Below are positions 34,236 through 43,670 of a DNA stretch of 64,000 bases, piece after piece; within the stretch, counting starts at the first letter, position 1; every line of letters begins with the position of its first letter. Under the pieces are notes generated by a model. It saw only the letters and a list, made by a program, of their open reading frames with translations. It did not search any database and was not told the origin of the DNA. Source of the stretch: Litoditis marina (taxonomy: Eukaryota; Nematoda; Chromadorea; Rhabditida; Rhabditidae); the NCBI GenBank assembly GCA_964036275.1, contig OZ038433.1, positions 19,253,485-19,317,484 on the forward strand, in the 5' to 3' direction. The position numbers and the translations under genes are program-made.

Positions 34236-35149
34236 AAGTACCAGATCGGCACTCTTTCTGGATACTTGCCGCGGCTCGCATATAGCATTCATCTTTCATG
34301 AGAATGTACAGGGAGTAACTAAATAGAAAGTTTTTATTGTTTTGCATTGTTTAATAAATTCGCCATTATTTGTCACCAACCTGGGGGTTATGTGCACCGA
34401 TTTCTGCATAATCAAAATTCTACTGCACAGATAATTCCGGTATAAAAGCACAGATAATTCCGGTATGCCGAGTGAATGAAAACTATGAATTACTATATAA
34501 ACAAACAAATCATAAACTGGCAACAAAAGAAGTTGAGAGAAGAGTCAAACAGTATATCAAGTAAGTAAACAAAGTCAACATCTCAGATACCAATTAAGAT
34601 AGAGTAATAGTGCTTTAGTGAATGTGGTGTTTACTGTGAAAGGTCTATTGCGCGGAATAGTCTATATTATTCTATTTCGCATCAGTTCTTATTAACGTTC
34701 GCCATTATTCTTTACTTAATCTCGGACTCATATTGTGCGCGATTAAATAAACAGTGAAAAGAAGGAGTGATATGTAAAATGTACTAAGTATAATAAGTTT
34801 AGTATAAGTGTAATAAAATAGTGTTACAAAGACTTACTATCTAAACTTAATTATAATCAAAGATTACTATAAGTTACATCGTTTCGGCCTCTCGTCCTCT
34901 ACGATGTCTTAGGTCAGGGGGCCGAGGCCTCATCAGGAAGATAAACCCCTGACCAGGTCAAAAAGTAAAAACTAACTAAATTAAAGTTATACTATATTGA
35001 ATGTGTTTATTTTAATAATCACTAAATTAAGAATATTATCAGTTATTAGTAATAAAATTATACCTTGGGTTTGTCGGTTGACTGACGTATTACAGATTGG
35101 AATAATGGTTGTGTGGTATGGTTTTCCTGTCTCTTATATAGGGCTGGGG

Positions 35150-35425
35150 GCCAATTCTACAACTAACCGGGTTTTTAGGTAACCTAACCCTTTTTTGGTA
35201 ACCTCTTTTTCAGGTTACCTTGGTAGGTAACCTGGAAGTAACCTGAAACAACAATCCGGTTACCGCTCAAACTAACGGTAAAAACCACATTTTTCGTTAG
35301 AAAAACAGGTAACCGGTTTTTCATTTTAGGTTACCAACCGGTTACCTACTGAGGTAACCTGAAAAATAGGTTACCAAAAAAGGTTAGGTTACCTGAAAAC
35401 CCGGTTAGATATAGAATTCACCAGG
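35150..35425. mobile_element. GGTAACC-rich foldback element, copy 2
   Basis: Ends CAATTCTACAACTAACCGGG and CGGTTAGATATAGAATTCACC as in 5,046-5,317. It is nested inside the 34,018-35,945 element. Confidence 0.75.
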
Positions 35426-35616
35426 GCTGGGTCATGATATTTCCCGCCAGATCAGATAGATTTTCGATCTATTGTTTAATACAGTAATCACCACTAGGAA
35501 AGATTTGAACAGAATTTATATGTTTATTATTTAAACTTCACCAAGTAATTGGATAGTTTGGTTGTGGTATAAACTAGTGAAGCGATCTCCACTATCGGCC
35601 CCATAGGTCAGTGGTT

Positions 35617-35731
35617 AGCCTCTTGCTTTTGGCCCAGCTGTGGCGGGTTCGAGTCCGGCATGAGGCGGGTTCGAGTCCGGCATGAGGCGGGTTCGAGTCC
35701 GGCATGAGGCGGGTTCGAGTCCGGCATGAGG
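35617..35731 (+). repeat. tRNA-like sequence with amplified B-box array
   Basis: An A-box-like TAGGTCAGTGGTTAGCC is followed by four tandem 22-bp units containing GGCGGGTTCGAGTCCGGCAT. Each unit includes an intact B-box-like GGTTCGAGTCC. Unit 2 (52,131-52,258) has a different number and arrangement of units. Confidence 0.8.
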
Positions 35732-35944
35732 CGAGGTCAAATCGTGTGATGACCATGGTCGACATCAACATAAGAAGGAGTCATAAGAAAACAATGACCA
35801 TGGTTGCAAGATCTTTGACCGTGGTCATTTCTAGAGCGGTTTCTGACCATTGTCATTAGTGATCCGGATAAAATGAGAAAGAGAACGCATCCAAATTGAC
35901 CAGATTATCGAAAGCTGGTCAACAAGATTTGAGTTGACCTGTTC

Positions 35945-36600
35945 TTGGGTAATACTGCAAGTTTTCAAAACTTTTCAGTTGGACGGGGCTTATATGATAA
36001 AATATTCTCGCCAATCGTTCATTCGACCATAGTTTCAATACCATTCGGATCATCCATCGAAATGGGCGGGGCTATTGGTGGGGGCGAAAATGAACTCAGT
36101 TCTCGACGCATCTTTATACGGCTGATTCGTCATCATTGCGTACACCAGTGTACCAACTCTGTGCAGTTTGACCTGGAAATAAACAAATGGGCAGGAGTGG
36201 TTAAGTGGTTAGCGTTTGGCTGTCGCTCCACAGACCTGGGTTCGATCCCCGCTTGCCGCGCTGTGAAAACGCTTGCCGCGCTGGCCACTTTATTGCCATT
36301 TACAAACAAATAATATCAATAGCAACCGTAGGTGGATGATTTGAATGTGTTCAGGGAACTATGTCTCAGTGGGATCGACCAGAACTAAACTATGTGGTCG
36401 ACTGATTGTTTGCGCGCTAGCACTCAAAACATCATGGTTCGATCCCACTTGGCGCGGTATCTTCATGGCGGACCGCATGAGCTGGTGATAATGCTCACCC
36501 ACGCCTAGTTTTTCTTCTACGAACCCAACCCCTCTTGGTTGTTATAGTTTGAATTAACAAACACACGGCTGTAATATTTGACGTGAAAGATTATTATCAT
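35945..36600. other. Region with two tRNA-like sequences downstream of GNAT 1
   Basis: Contains a tRNA-like sequence at 36,189-36,262 (TGGTTAAGTGGTTAGCG, GGGTTCGATCCCC) and a second near 36,405-36,455 (GCGCGCTAGCACTC, GGTTCGATCCCAC). Both are preserved in units 2 and 3. Long open frames across this region were not accepted as genes. Confidence 0.55.
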
Positions 36601-36601
36601 A

Positions 36602-39600
36602 CTACATTGAGTGACCTACATTTTCATCCTTGCACTTCTTGATGATCCAATCCCCAGCCGATTCGGTACGCACGTGACACACAAATTTGGCACGTAAATC
36701 ATTAATACGCGCGGTTACGGCGTGTACGAGAGTGGCTGAAACGGAAACGCAAAAAAAACCCTGGGAAAATTGAAGTATCGGCCCCCACTGCAGTTGGGTC
36801 CCCCCCCCCCCCGTAAAAATGGATTTGTCAGAATTCAACTTCGACATTTACTATTCGGCGGGGGTCGAACATCAAGGGGGGGGGGGGGGGTCAAACTTCA
36901 ACGAGTGGGGGCTGAATTTCAATACCGGAAGTGTTTACTTTTTACCCCCCCCCCCCCCCTCCAACTTTCCTATTGCAGGAGATAAGTTGAATTTTCATTT
37001 TTTCAGTTTCGAGAGTGGCATCATTACTTGCAGTAAAGTATAGTTCCGGTCATTCTGACTAGACTTGGCAGCATGCCAATGCAAATTCAATGCTAGTTTT
37101 CACCAGTTGGGAATGTTTCTAACAACTTCAAATCTCTGTTAGCAGCTGTTAAGTTTTATAAGAACATGTCAATAAAAAAGGGTTTGCGATCCTTACGTTT
37201 CCTCTGAGAAACACTCATTCGCGAATTTGGCACTATGCCAATAAGTCTCAGTGCGAGTGAAATGAACTATCTAAATCTCGGACAGGAAACTTTGAGCCCA
37301 AAAACTAACAAGCGTCGTCTTTGTTCTCAGCGTAGATAGGATTCAGTTTGTAGAGATTTTCCTGGAGAGTTGGCACCACGCCAGCCATTCCCTTGATCTT
37401 TCCCTGGGTGTTGTACATAACTACCCCTGAACAAAACAAACTCACTCAGTACGTAGGCAAGAAGATCCCGGCAACTTTAAGCCATCCTGCGTCTCTCGAT
37501 CTGCCTTACTATTTCGCGTACCCCGGCGGGATGTTAAGAGCAGAGAAACATCGTAATTTTGAGAAGGCGCATGATGGGAGGAAGGTGCCGGGATCTTTTA
37601 GCATACGTACTCTGACCTCTGAACTCAAAATCAACCCTACGTTTGGAAAAAATCACCGTTTCATCTGTTAGTTATCGTTGCGAAAGCTAGAGTTCTATTC
37701 GAGAGGTGTGCTTAGAAATTTATTATATGAACTAGGACAAACGCAAACTCTACTACCTCTATATTCGACTACTCTATAGTAGAAGTAAACTAGGGTTGTT
37801 AATCGAGTTCAAAATTTCGAGTTTTCGAGTTTTCGAGTTTTCGAGTTTTGGGAAATTTCGAGTTTTCGAGTTTTCGAGTTTTCGAGTTTTGGGAAATTTC
37901 GAGTTTTCGAGTTATCGAGTTTTCGAGTTTTGGGAAATTTCGAGTTTTCGAGTTTCGAGTTCGACTCAACTCGAAAATTTTCGAGTTTTTTCGAGTCGAG
38001 TCGAGTTTTGAGTGTTTTTGGACCCAAAAGAGACATTTTTCGAGTCCGAAATTTTGATTTTCGAGTTTTCGCGTTCAAAATTTCGAGTTTTCGAGTTTTC
38101 GAGTTTTCGAGTTTTGGGAAATTTCGAGTTTTCGAGTTTTCGAGTTTTCGAATTTTGGAAAATTTCGAGTTTTCGAGTTTTCGAGTTTTCGCGTTTTTGG
38201 AAAATTTCGAGTTTTCGAGTTTTCGAGTTTTCGAGTTTTGAGAAATTTCGAGTTTTCGAGTTTCGAGTTCGACTCAACTCGAAAATTTTCGAGTTTTTTC
38301 GAGTCGAGTCGAGTTTCGAGTTCGACTTTAACAACCCTAAAGTAAACCCATTAGTCACGTAAAGTTAGCATTCTAATGAGGAATCTTGCACTTGGTCGTT
38401 GCAAGTTTCTGAGTTCTGATGTGTTTTACAAATTTCGCGTCACTGTGCAATTGACAGTATTCTATGGGTATGGGCCGTGACAAAAGTTAACAACCGCCTA
38501 CCAAATTGTCCCCTTCTCTGAATCCCTAATGTATGGGATACAAAACTTTGTTGGCTCGATGCTCACCTTCCACAAAATCCAGTGAGTAGTAGTTCTGCAG
38601 AAATGTGGTTCTGTCCAGCCCAGTCACCATTTTATCGTAGTCGATCAGCTGTTGGAACTGGCGAGGCGTCAGGTCCTAAATAGAAGTCGAATAAACTATC
38701 CTCTATTGATTGTTTTATATGAAAAAACAATAGTTGACTTTTAGGTACTCGGTTGAACAGATTCCGCTCTGAGCCAAGGCCAGTGGACACTACATTTTCC
38801 ATTCCCTCAATATTCAGAATTGTTTCACTACTGCTGGCCTTGAAAGGTTATTGATCGAGTCGAATGTTTTAAGTTTAGTTCTAATTTCAGATTAATCGTT
38901 ACTCGAATAATTTTCTAGTTTATGAATTATCTAGTCTCAAACACTCAAACTCGAAATTTCGTGTGGCGAAGTTGTTCCAAATTGACCTGGGAATTTACAA
39001 CCCTATATACTTGTGAGATAACTTTATTCGAACACTTTTCTTGTTGGCCACTTTCATTGTTCATGCGAATGGTTTTTTCTCTTTACTGTTAGTCAATTGC
39101 ACAGTCACGTGAAACATGTCAGACACAGCAGAACTCAGGAATGTGCAACGATAAAGCGCACGATTTCGCATTAGAATTCTAACTGACTATTCAATTGACT
39201 TCTAGTATAATCACCTACCTGTACAGGCACAATAGAGTACTCATGAGTGGTGGGAGCCGGGAACAAGTTCATGAGCTCTTCTCGGCTGTTCAGTTGGAAC
39301 GAGTACATCTCATGGAGAGGAGTAGCGAACATCGGAGCTCCACAATACTTAGCCAGCATACTATCCACTGCAAGAAACTATCGTTTTCTGGGAGTACTCA
39401 GAACAAGCGTCGTTGCAAAACACTAAATTACTGTTTATACAGAGTGGCTGTCTTATATATTGATTTTCCCTCTCGTCGTCTGACGTCTTTTCGGGGCACA
39501 CTACATCTCTAGATTTGTTGCAATACAGTTTCGACCAAACGCGAATTCGTAATTAACAGAGCGCGTTCCGAGTAATCTACACATACTGTTCATTTTTCGG

Positions 39601-42014
39601 TCCGCTCAGATAGAAGCGTAGGGTTGAACCGTTGGAATCTACGCCAGATAATTTTATAAATCCCCCCCCCCCCCCCCCCAACCCCAGAAAAAAGTCAGAC
39701 ACTGCACTCTCAAATGGATGGACAGTATAGTTCCGGTCATTCCCACTGAGACTTGGCAGCACGCCATAAACTGTTTCAGTCAACTTTTCATCCCTTTGTA
39801 GTTTATCAGAAAACTGTAAATTTCTGTTATGGATTGCTCCGTTTCATAAAAACACGTGAACAACAAATTTCTTCACAATACTCCTATCTTCTCTAAGAAA
39901 TAGGCATCCAAACATCTTGGCACGATGCCAATGGATCTTAGTGTGAATGAAACGAACTATAGCAGCTGCAGTGAAACTAAAGAAATATAACGTGAATATA
40001 TACTTAAAGCAGGCCGACTATGGGGACCAATACCGTGTCAACGGTCCTTTAAACTGCAATTGAAAAATGTATTGCAGTTTAAAGGACTGAAGCGTTGGTA
40101 TTGGACCACATAACCGTCCTTCTTAATGATGAAGTTTACTAGCCTACCAGCTCTGTAGATTGATGGCTTCTGTTTAAAAGTTTCGCGAAGAATTCCAAAG
40201 TAAGTTTTCGTCATTTGCATGCCCAGGCCAGTGTTGCGATGGCCGTTTCTCATCAAGAAAACGCTGCCGTAGACAAAAGTCGCTGTGTCGACCATAATAG
40301 TAGAGCCAATAAGGAGGTTGTCTGAAACGCTGAATATAGTGAGTGCCAAACTGTCTCTCTCCGGAATCGAACCGGCGAGCAAAAGATTCGTATCAGGGCG
40401 TTAACCACTATTAAAGCACCTAACGAGTAGGCCTCGGCATGAGAGAGATCTGTGCGTACACAGCGGAAAGTGAGATATACAGTACCCCCCCCCCCCCCCC
40501 CCTGTCGTTGGCGACGACTATATCAATAGGCCAGAAGAGCTCAGGCGAACAGAAGAGAAAAACAGTCGAATAGATGACCATACCGGATTTTCTGACAACA
40601 AAAACAGTTATAACATTGTCCATTTCTTTCAAAAGAGCAATTGATCCGCGGTCTTGAGTGGTGAATTTTTGAGATTTCATCATCTCGTACAACTGATCCC
40701 AGAGGTTTGTTCTATCAGTTGCAACAATCTGAAATGTAGGATCAAGGTACGCAGAACTGTCACCAAATGGTTCATCTAGACTGTCACTCAATTGCACGGC
40801 CACGTGAAACATGTTCAACACAGCAGAACTCAGAAACGTGGAAAGACAAAGTGCACGATTCCTCATTAGAATGTTAACTTCACGTGACTATTCGAGTTAC
40901 TTCTAGTATATTCGTCCACGTGCTCACCTCATACTCGTGTTTTGCTGACTTCTCTGCTATCGCGGGAGCTCCGTCAACAAATCTAAACTTTTTTGGTATT
41001 TTTAAAATTCAAGAAGAATTCATTCTAACGAGACACTGTACACACTAATCAGAACGATTGGCGCAAATTTTTCGCGATTGGTCTGCTACGAAAGCAAGAG
41101 AGCACGCAGGTCAATGATGCCGCAGACATCTGCGTCTTTCTAATCTGCGCACTCTCGCGTCGAGGCCGCTACAAAAGTGGCTGGCCAATTGGCTGGCAAT
41201 TGTCTGAGCCACACCGTTACAAATGTTCTAATGTCTCAGACAATTCCCAGCCGATTGGCAGACCACTTTTGTAGCGTCCTCGACGAGAGTGTGTGTAGAT
41301 CGAAGAGACGCAGAGTAACTTAGCATACCTGCGGTCTCATTGACCTACATGCTCTCTCGCTTATGTAACTGGCCAATCGCAGAAATTTGGCGTCATTCGA
41401 TCTGAGTCGGAGCTTAATTAACTGAACTCTCGATAATAATGTTTTCGCATTCTCTACAATGTGAAGAGTCTCATTTTGTAGTAGGCTCTCGTTGGAATGA
41501 AACGAACTATAGTAGGTGCCAAATTTATAAACTTCTGTCTCCGGAATCAAACCTGCGAGCAAAATATTCGTAACAACTGCACACCACTGCGTCATTAGCG
41601 CACATAGTGGTCAAGCTTTGGAATTGGGAACATCTGTGTGAACACAGCGGAAAGTGAGATATACAGTACTCCCTCGCCTTTCTGTCGGCGACCACTATGT
41701 CTCCTCACCCCTGTACCTCCTTGGTAGTCGACTCAGGAGCTATGGCTTTTGCAATTCCATTCTCTGTTTTCGGAGAATCTTTATTTACCTGTAAGATGAG
41801 GGTTGTGGAAAGTTTGCGTCTGCCACCACAAAAAGCGTAAAAGCTCTGATATCACAAGCCACTACCAACAAATCAATTAAAGGAGACCTCAGAGCAACTT
41901 CAATAAGGGGCGAAATATTATGGAAAGTTCGAATCTGGCATTTCTTTCTCAGAACAAGACCTTGGGATGCATTATTGGGGACTCGGGTTCTAATATGAAT
42001 GCCTCTTCCCTCAT
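36602..42014 (-). CDS. Two-domain GNAT-type acetyltransferase, copy 1
   Basis: Nine exons in phase: 41,961-42,014 (tentative first exon), 41,709-41,788, 40,928-40,982, 40,584-40,728, 40,148-40,321, 39,219-39,367, 38,567-38,675, 37,310-37,426 and 36,602-36,735; 338 residues. Residues 112-148 carry a GNAT core: the LLIGSTIMVD strand, then NGHRNTGLGMQM, where RNTGLG (140-145) matches the acetyl-CoA pyrophosphate loop R/Q-x-x-G-x-G/A. The C-terminal part (from 220) has YDKMVTGLDRTTFL, typical of the YitH/HolE-type second GNAT domain, followed by GKIKGMAGVVPT. This fits the nematode DUF1248-like plus YitH-type acetyltransferases; the substrate is unknown. It should be a soluble enzyme transferring an acyl group from acyl-CoA. 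Introns are stuffed with MITEs. Exon 37,310 ends T|GTTAGT where copies 2 and 3 have G|GTTAGT, changing Ala 295 to Ser. The first exon rests on a weak GTCTTG donor. Confidence 0.8.
36770..36975. repeat. Poly-C/poly-G inverted element, unit 1
   Basis: Lies in the last intron of GNAT 1. ATTGAAGTATCGGCCCCCAC at the left and GTGGGGGCTGAATTTCAATA at the right are inverted, with C-, G- and C-runs of 10-14 bases between and after them. Run lengths differ among the three units (53,301-53,500 and 61,420-61,600). Confidence 0.7.
37046..37268. mobile_element. TATAGTTCGTTTCAT...GCGTGCCAAT MITE, copy 2
   Basis: Same family as 22,207-22,448, in an intron of GNAT 1. Left block TATAGTTCCGGTCATTCTGA, right block GTGCGAGTGAAATGAACTAT, inner GCATGCCAAT/ATGCCAATAAG. 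Confidence 0.75.
37450..37612. mobile_element. TACGTATGCTAGAAG palindromic MITE, copy 4
   Basis: Terminal blocks AGTACGTAGGCAAGAAG and TTTTAGCATACGTACTC; in an intron of GNAT 1 directly upstream of exon 37,310-37,426. Counterparts in units 2 and 3: 53,967 and 62,078. Confidence 0.8.
37791..38339. mobile_element. hAT-like MITE with internal TTCGAG minisatellite
   Basis: Starts TAGGGTTGTTAATCGAG and ends CGACTTTAACAACCCTA, an inverted pair. It is flanked by the 8-base direct repeat AAGTAAAC (37,783-37,790 and 38,340-38,347). Units 2 and 3 have a single copy of that octamer at the matching site (about 54,305 and 62,415), so this is a recent insertion in unit 1. The interior is almost entirely TTTTCGAG tandem repeats with TTTTGGGAAATTTCGAG punctuation. 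8-bp duplications are typical of hAT transposons. Open frames here are repeat artefacts. Confidence 0.88.
38348..38458. mobile_element. TTACGTGA...TTCTAGTA MITE, copy 5
   Basis: In an intron of GNAT 1, beginning ATTAGTCACGTAAAGTTAGC. Counterparts: 54,313 and 62,420. Confidence 0.65.
39097..39210. mobile_element. TTACGTGA...TTCTAGTA MITE beside a splice donor
   Basis: Runs from GCACAGTCACGTGAAACATG to TTGACTTCTAGTATAATC, ending within about 10 bp of the donor of exon 39,219-39,367 of GNAT 1. Counterparts: 55,054 and 63,162. Confidence 0.75.
39730..39962. mobile_element. TATAGTTCGTTTCAT...GCGTGCCAAT MITE, copy 3
   Basis: Left block AGTTCCGGTCATTCCCACTG, right block GTGAATGAAACGAACTATAG. In an intron of GNAT 1, preceded by a long C-run at 39,662-39,679 whose length differs in units 2 and 3. 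Confidence 0.75.
40005..40125. mobile_element. GTCCTTTAAACTGCAAT palindromic MITE, copy 5
   Basis: Ends just upstream of the donor of exon 40,148-40,321 on the minus strand. Same central stem as the other copies. Confidence 0.8.
40335..40522 (-). mobile_element. tRNA-like TA MITE, copy 4
   Basis: TATAGTGAGTGCC to GGCGACGACTATA, located between two exons of GNAT 1. Includes a C-run (about 40,488-40,502) that is much shorter in the unit 2 counterpart (56,288-56,458). Confidence 0.7.
40792..40915. mobile_element. TTACGTGA...TTCTAGTA MITE, copy 7
   Basis: From TGCACGGCCACGTGAAACAT to GAGTTACTTCTAGTATA, ending about 13 bp from the donor of exon 40,928-40,982. Unit 2 counterpart 56,728-56,851. 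Confidence 0.75.
41050..41400. mobile_element. Large foldback element
   Basis: Two arms of roughly 150 bp face each other. AAAAGTGGCTGGCCAATTGG and GGCAATTGTCTGAG pair with CTCAGACAATTCCCAGCCG and CCACTTTTGTAGCG around a short centre at about 41,205-41,235. Unit 2 counterpart is about 57,000-57,310; half-elements lie at 24,070 and 47,530. Confidence 0.75.
41508..41697 (-). mobile_element. tRNA-like TA MITE, copy 5
   Basis: Lies immediately downstream (gene sense) of the exon at 41,709-41,788. The B-box-like GGTTTGATTCC is visible on the minus strand. Confidence 0.65.
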
Positions 42015-42912
42015 GTTAGAGTCAGACAAGCAGAGTGCGCGCGGGATGCGATGATGAACAGAAGTTGTGAAATCACCCCGGGTATGTGAAGAGAAGGAGA
42101 CCGGGGGACAACGGGCGGTACGGTAGCAAATCTACGGGAATACATCAAAATACGGCCGAGGGACGTCATTATTCAACCCTGTCAAGGTTCGATCTCATGG
42201 AAAGTTGATTTGAGTACGTATGCTAGAAGATCCCGGCAACTTAATCCCTGCGTCTCTCGCTCCACCTCACTATTTCGCGGCGGGATGTGAGAGCGGAGAG
42301 ATAGCATCTGTCTGAGGAGACGCAGAACGGGATGAAGGTGCCGGAATCTTTCAGCATACGTAATTTGGTCTTCTCATGAGAGGAGAGGGACTTTTCTCGT
42401 TCAAATCGTACATGAAGCAAGAAGTTGAGATGACACCATGTATACAATTCTGTGAAATATATAAATCGCGTTGAATGAATATTCTAAAAATAGTTGAAAT
42501 GGGCCTCGTTGATAATGTTCCGATGATTGTAGCGGTTACCTAAGAACCTACAGTAACTTATCGATTCAGAACAAAGCCCTCAGCCAAAACTTCATGTGGT
42601 AATGTTCCACAAAAATTCAGTAAACTAGAACAAAAAACTGATTTCCATAATGATTTCATCTCAACTCTTACAATTAATTTATTCTTTCACTTTTGATTGT
42701 TGAATCTATGCAAAATAAAATATTTATATCTACTAGAAATGCGAACAGACCTGCTATCTTGTTGCGAGAAAGACAGAATGGCAACTCTCATTTTTGTTTG
42801 TTTTCTGGAAATGGGTTCGACGTTTCGCACAATTTGCATTTTTCACGTGCCACGACGAAAGGCGCCGTTGACGTGACAAATAGGCTAGCGCTCAGACAGA
42901 GCTTGGGGGAGT
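42015..42912. other. 5' flank of GNAT 1
   Basis: No coding exon found beyond the tentative first exon. Holds a palindromic MITE (42,212-42,362) and AT-rich sequence that may include the promoter; no motif was recognised. Confidence 0.5.
42212..42362. mobile_element. TACGTATGCTAGAAG palindromic MITE, copy 5
   Basis: GAGTACGTATGCTAGAAG to TTTCAGCATACGTAA with a shortened centre. Unit 2 counterpart 58,149-58,300. Confidence 0.8.
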
Positions 42913-43108
42913 TATAGTCGTCGCCAACGGAAAGGCGGGAGAGTACTGTATATCTTACTTTCCGATGTGTACGCACACTTGTCTTCGTTTCCAAAGTTTA
43001 CCAGTTATGTGCTATCATAGCGCAGTGGCTAGCGCCCTGCTACGAATGTCTGGCTCGCAGGTTCGATTCCGGCAAGAGATAGAAATGCTTAAATTTGGCA
43101 CTCACTAT
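42913..43108 (+). mobile_element. tRNA-like TA MITE, copy 6 (best preserved)
   Basis: Starts TATAGTCGTCGCC and ends TTGGCACTCACTATA. The plus-strand core includes A-box-like TAGCGCAGTGGCTAGCG and B-box-like GGTTCGATTCC at tRNA-like spacing. Unit 2 counterpart 58,849-59,046. Confidence 0.75.
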
Positions 43109-43321
43109 AGAGGGGTTGTTGAGGGGGCGTGGCCTGTCGAATTTCGACATGAAAACCCGTTTTGCGAAAAACGAGTAGTTGAAGGGGGACAACAGAATCT
43201 GGCACCTACTCGTATCAAATCAATCTTTCCAAAACTTCCCAATTTAGCCTATTGCAAATTTTTTCACAGTTCCTCATTAGTTTTTCAAGATATCTGTATG
43301 TCGTACTGAAAGGACACACGT

Positions 43322-43610
43322 TTACAAGACATGACGCTAATATTTCAAGTCGAATTGGTTGTGAGGAGTTGCAGGGTCAAACTACTGGGAAAAATGACAA
43401 AGACAAACATGAAAAATGACGCCGGCTGCGACAAAAATGTGCTGGTTCACTTCAATCTGGGCATAGTAAGCGCAAAAAAGGATTAAATTATACGTATTTT
43501 TTGGTATGGATGAATATTTGATGTTAAGTACGATAGGGCTCACAGTGATCTCGCAGAAAACTGTTAGATGGTCCGATTTCGTGGCAAAGAAATTGAAAAT
43601 TATGGTTTGA
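43322..43610 (+). pseudogene. Unrecognised frame, shifted relative to the unit 2 copy
   Basis: In unit 2 the matching region (59,267-59,548) has a 93-residue open frame containing DKNVLVHFNLGIVSAKKGLN. Here an A-run is one base shorter at about 43,474-43,479, closing the frame. A GTAAGC donor-like site follows LGI in this copy (GTGAGC in unit 2), so it might be an exon. No family was recognised. Confidence 0.25.
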
Positions 43611-43670
43611 CGTGAAACTGGTGGGAAGTTCTCCAGCAAAGATTCGGTATACTAGAAGTAACTTGAGTAG

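Larger units (their letters stand above)
34018..35945. mobile_element. 1.9-kb GGTCAACTCAA inverted-terminus element, unit 1
   Basis: Left end ACTGGTCAACTCAATAATTG, right end TTTGAGTTGACCTGTTC, which are inverted. Subterminal regions hold several TGACCATGGTC/GACCGTGGTCA blocks. One tRNA-like sequence lies near the left end on the minus strand and another near the right end on the plus strand. A GGTAACC foldback (35,150-35,425) is nested inside. The unit 2 copy is 50,539-52,473. No protein-coding gene was recognised; a non-autonomous element is the simplest reading. Confidence 0.55.
20465..43670. repeat. Segmental duplication unit 1
   Basis: First copy of the chemoreceptor-plus-GNAT module. 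Its left limit is inferred from unit 2, whose first bases (TGGGCTACTTGTTCGGCTAC at 43,671) match exon 5 of chemoreceptor A from about 20,465. It contains the 3' end of A, all of B and GNAT 1. Two insertions (25,345-27,453 and 37,791-38,339) and a 4.85-kb segment (29,169-34,017) are absent from unit 2, which explains the larger size of unit 1. Confidence 0.85.

Noticed and set aside
36189..36262. Possible functional tRNA gene
   Set aside because: A- and B-box-like motifs are present, but the anticodon arm does not form a standard 5-bp stem with a 7-base loop, and the sequence sits in a repeat present in all units.
35945..36313. 122-residue plus-strand open frame, repeated in units 2 and 3
   Set aside because: It runs through a tRNA-like sequence and repeat DNA, and the unit 3 copy is truncated by a stop, so no coding constraint is visible.
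37796..38362. Long overlapping open frames of FEFSSFRVF or KLENSKTRK type on both strands
   Set aside because: They are products of the TTTTCGAG minisatellite inside the hAT-like element.
39195..39512. 105-residue plus-strand open frame conserved in three units
   Set aside because: It is the antisense of the GNAT exon at 39,219-39,367 plus intron; conservation follows from the coding exon and recent duplication.
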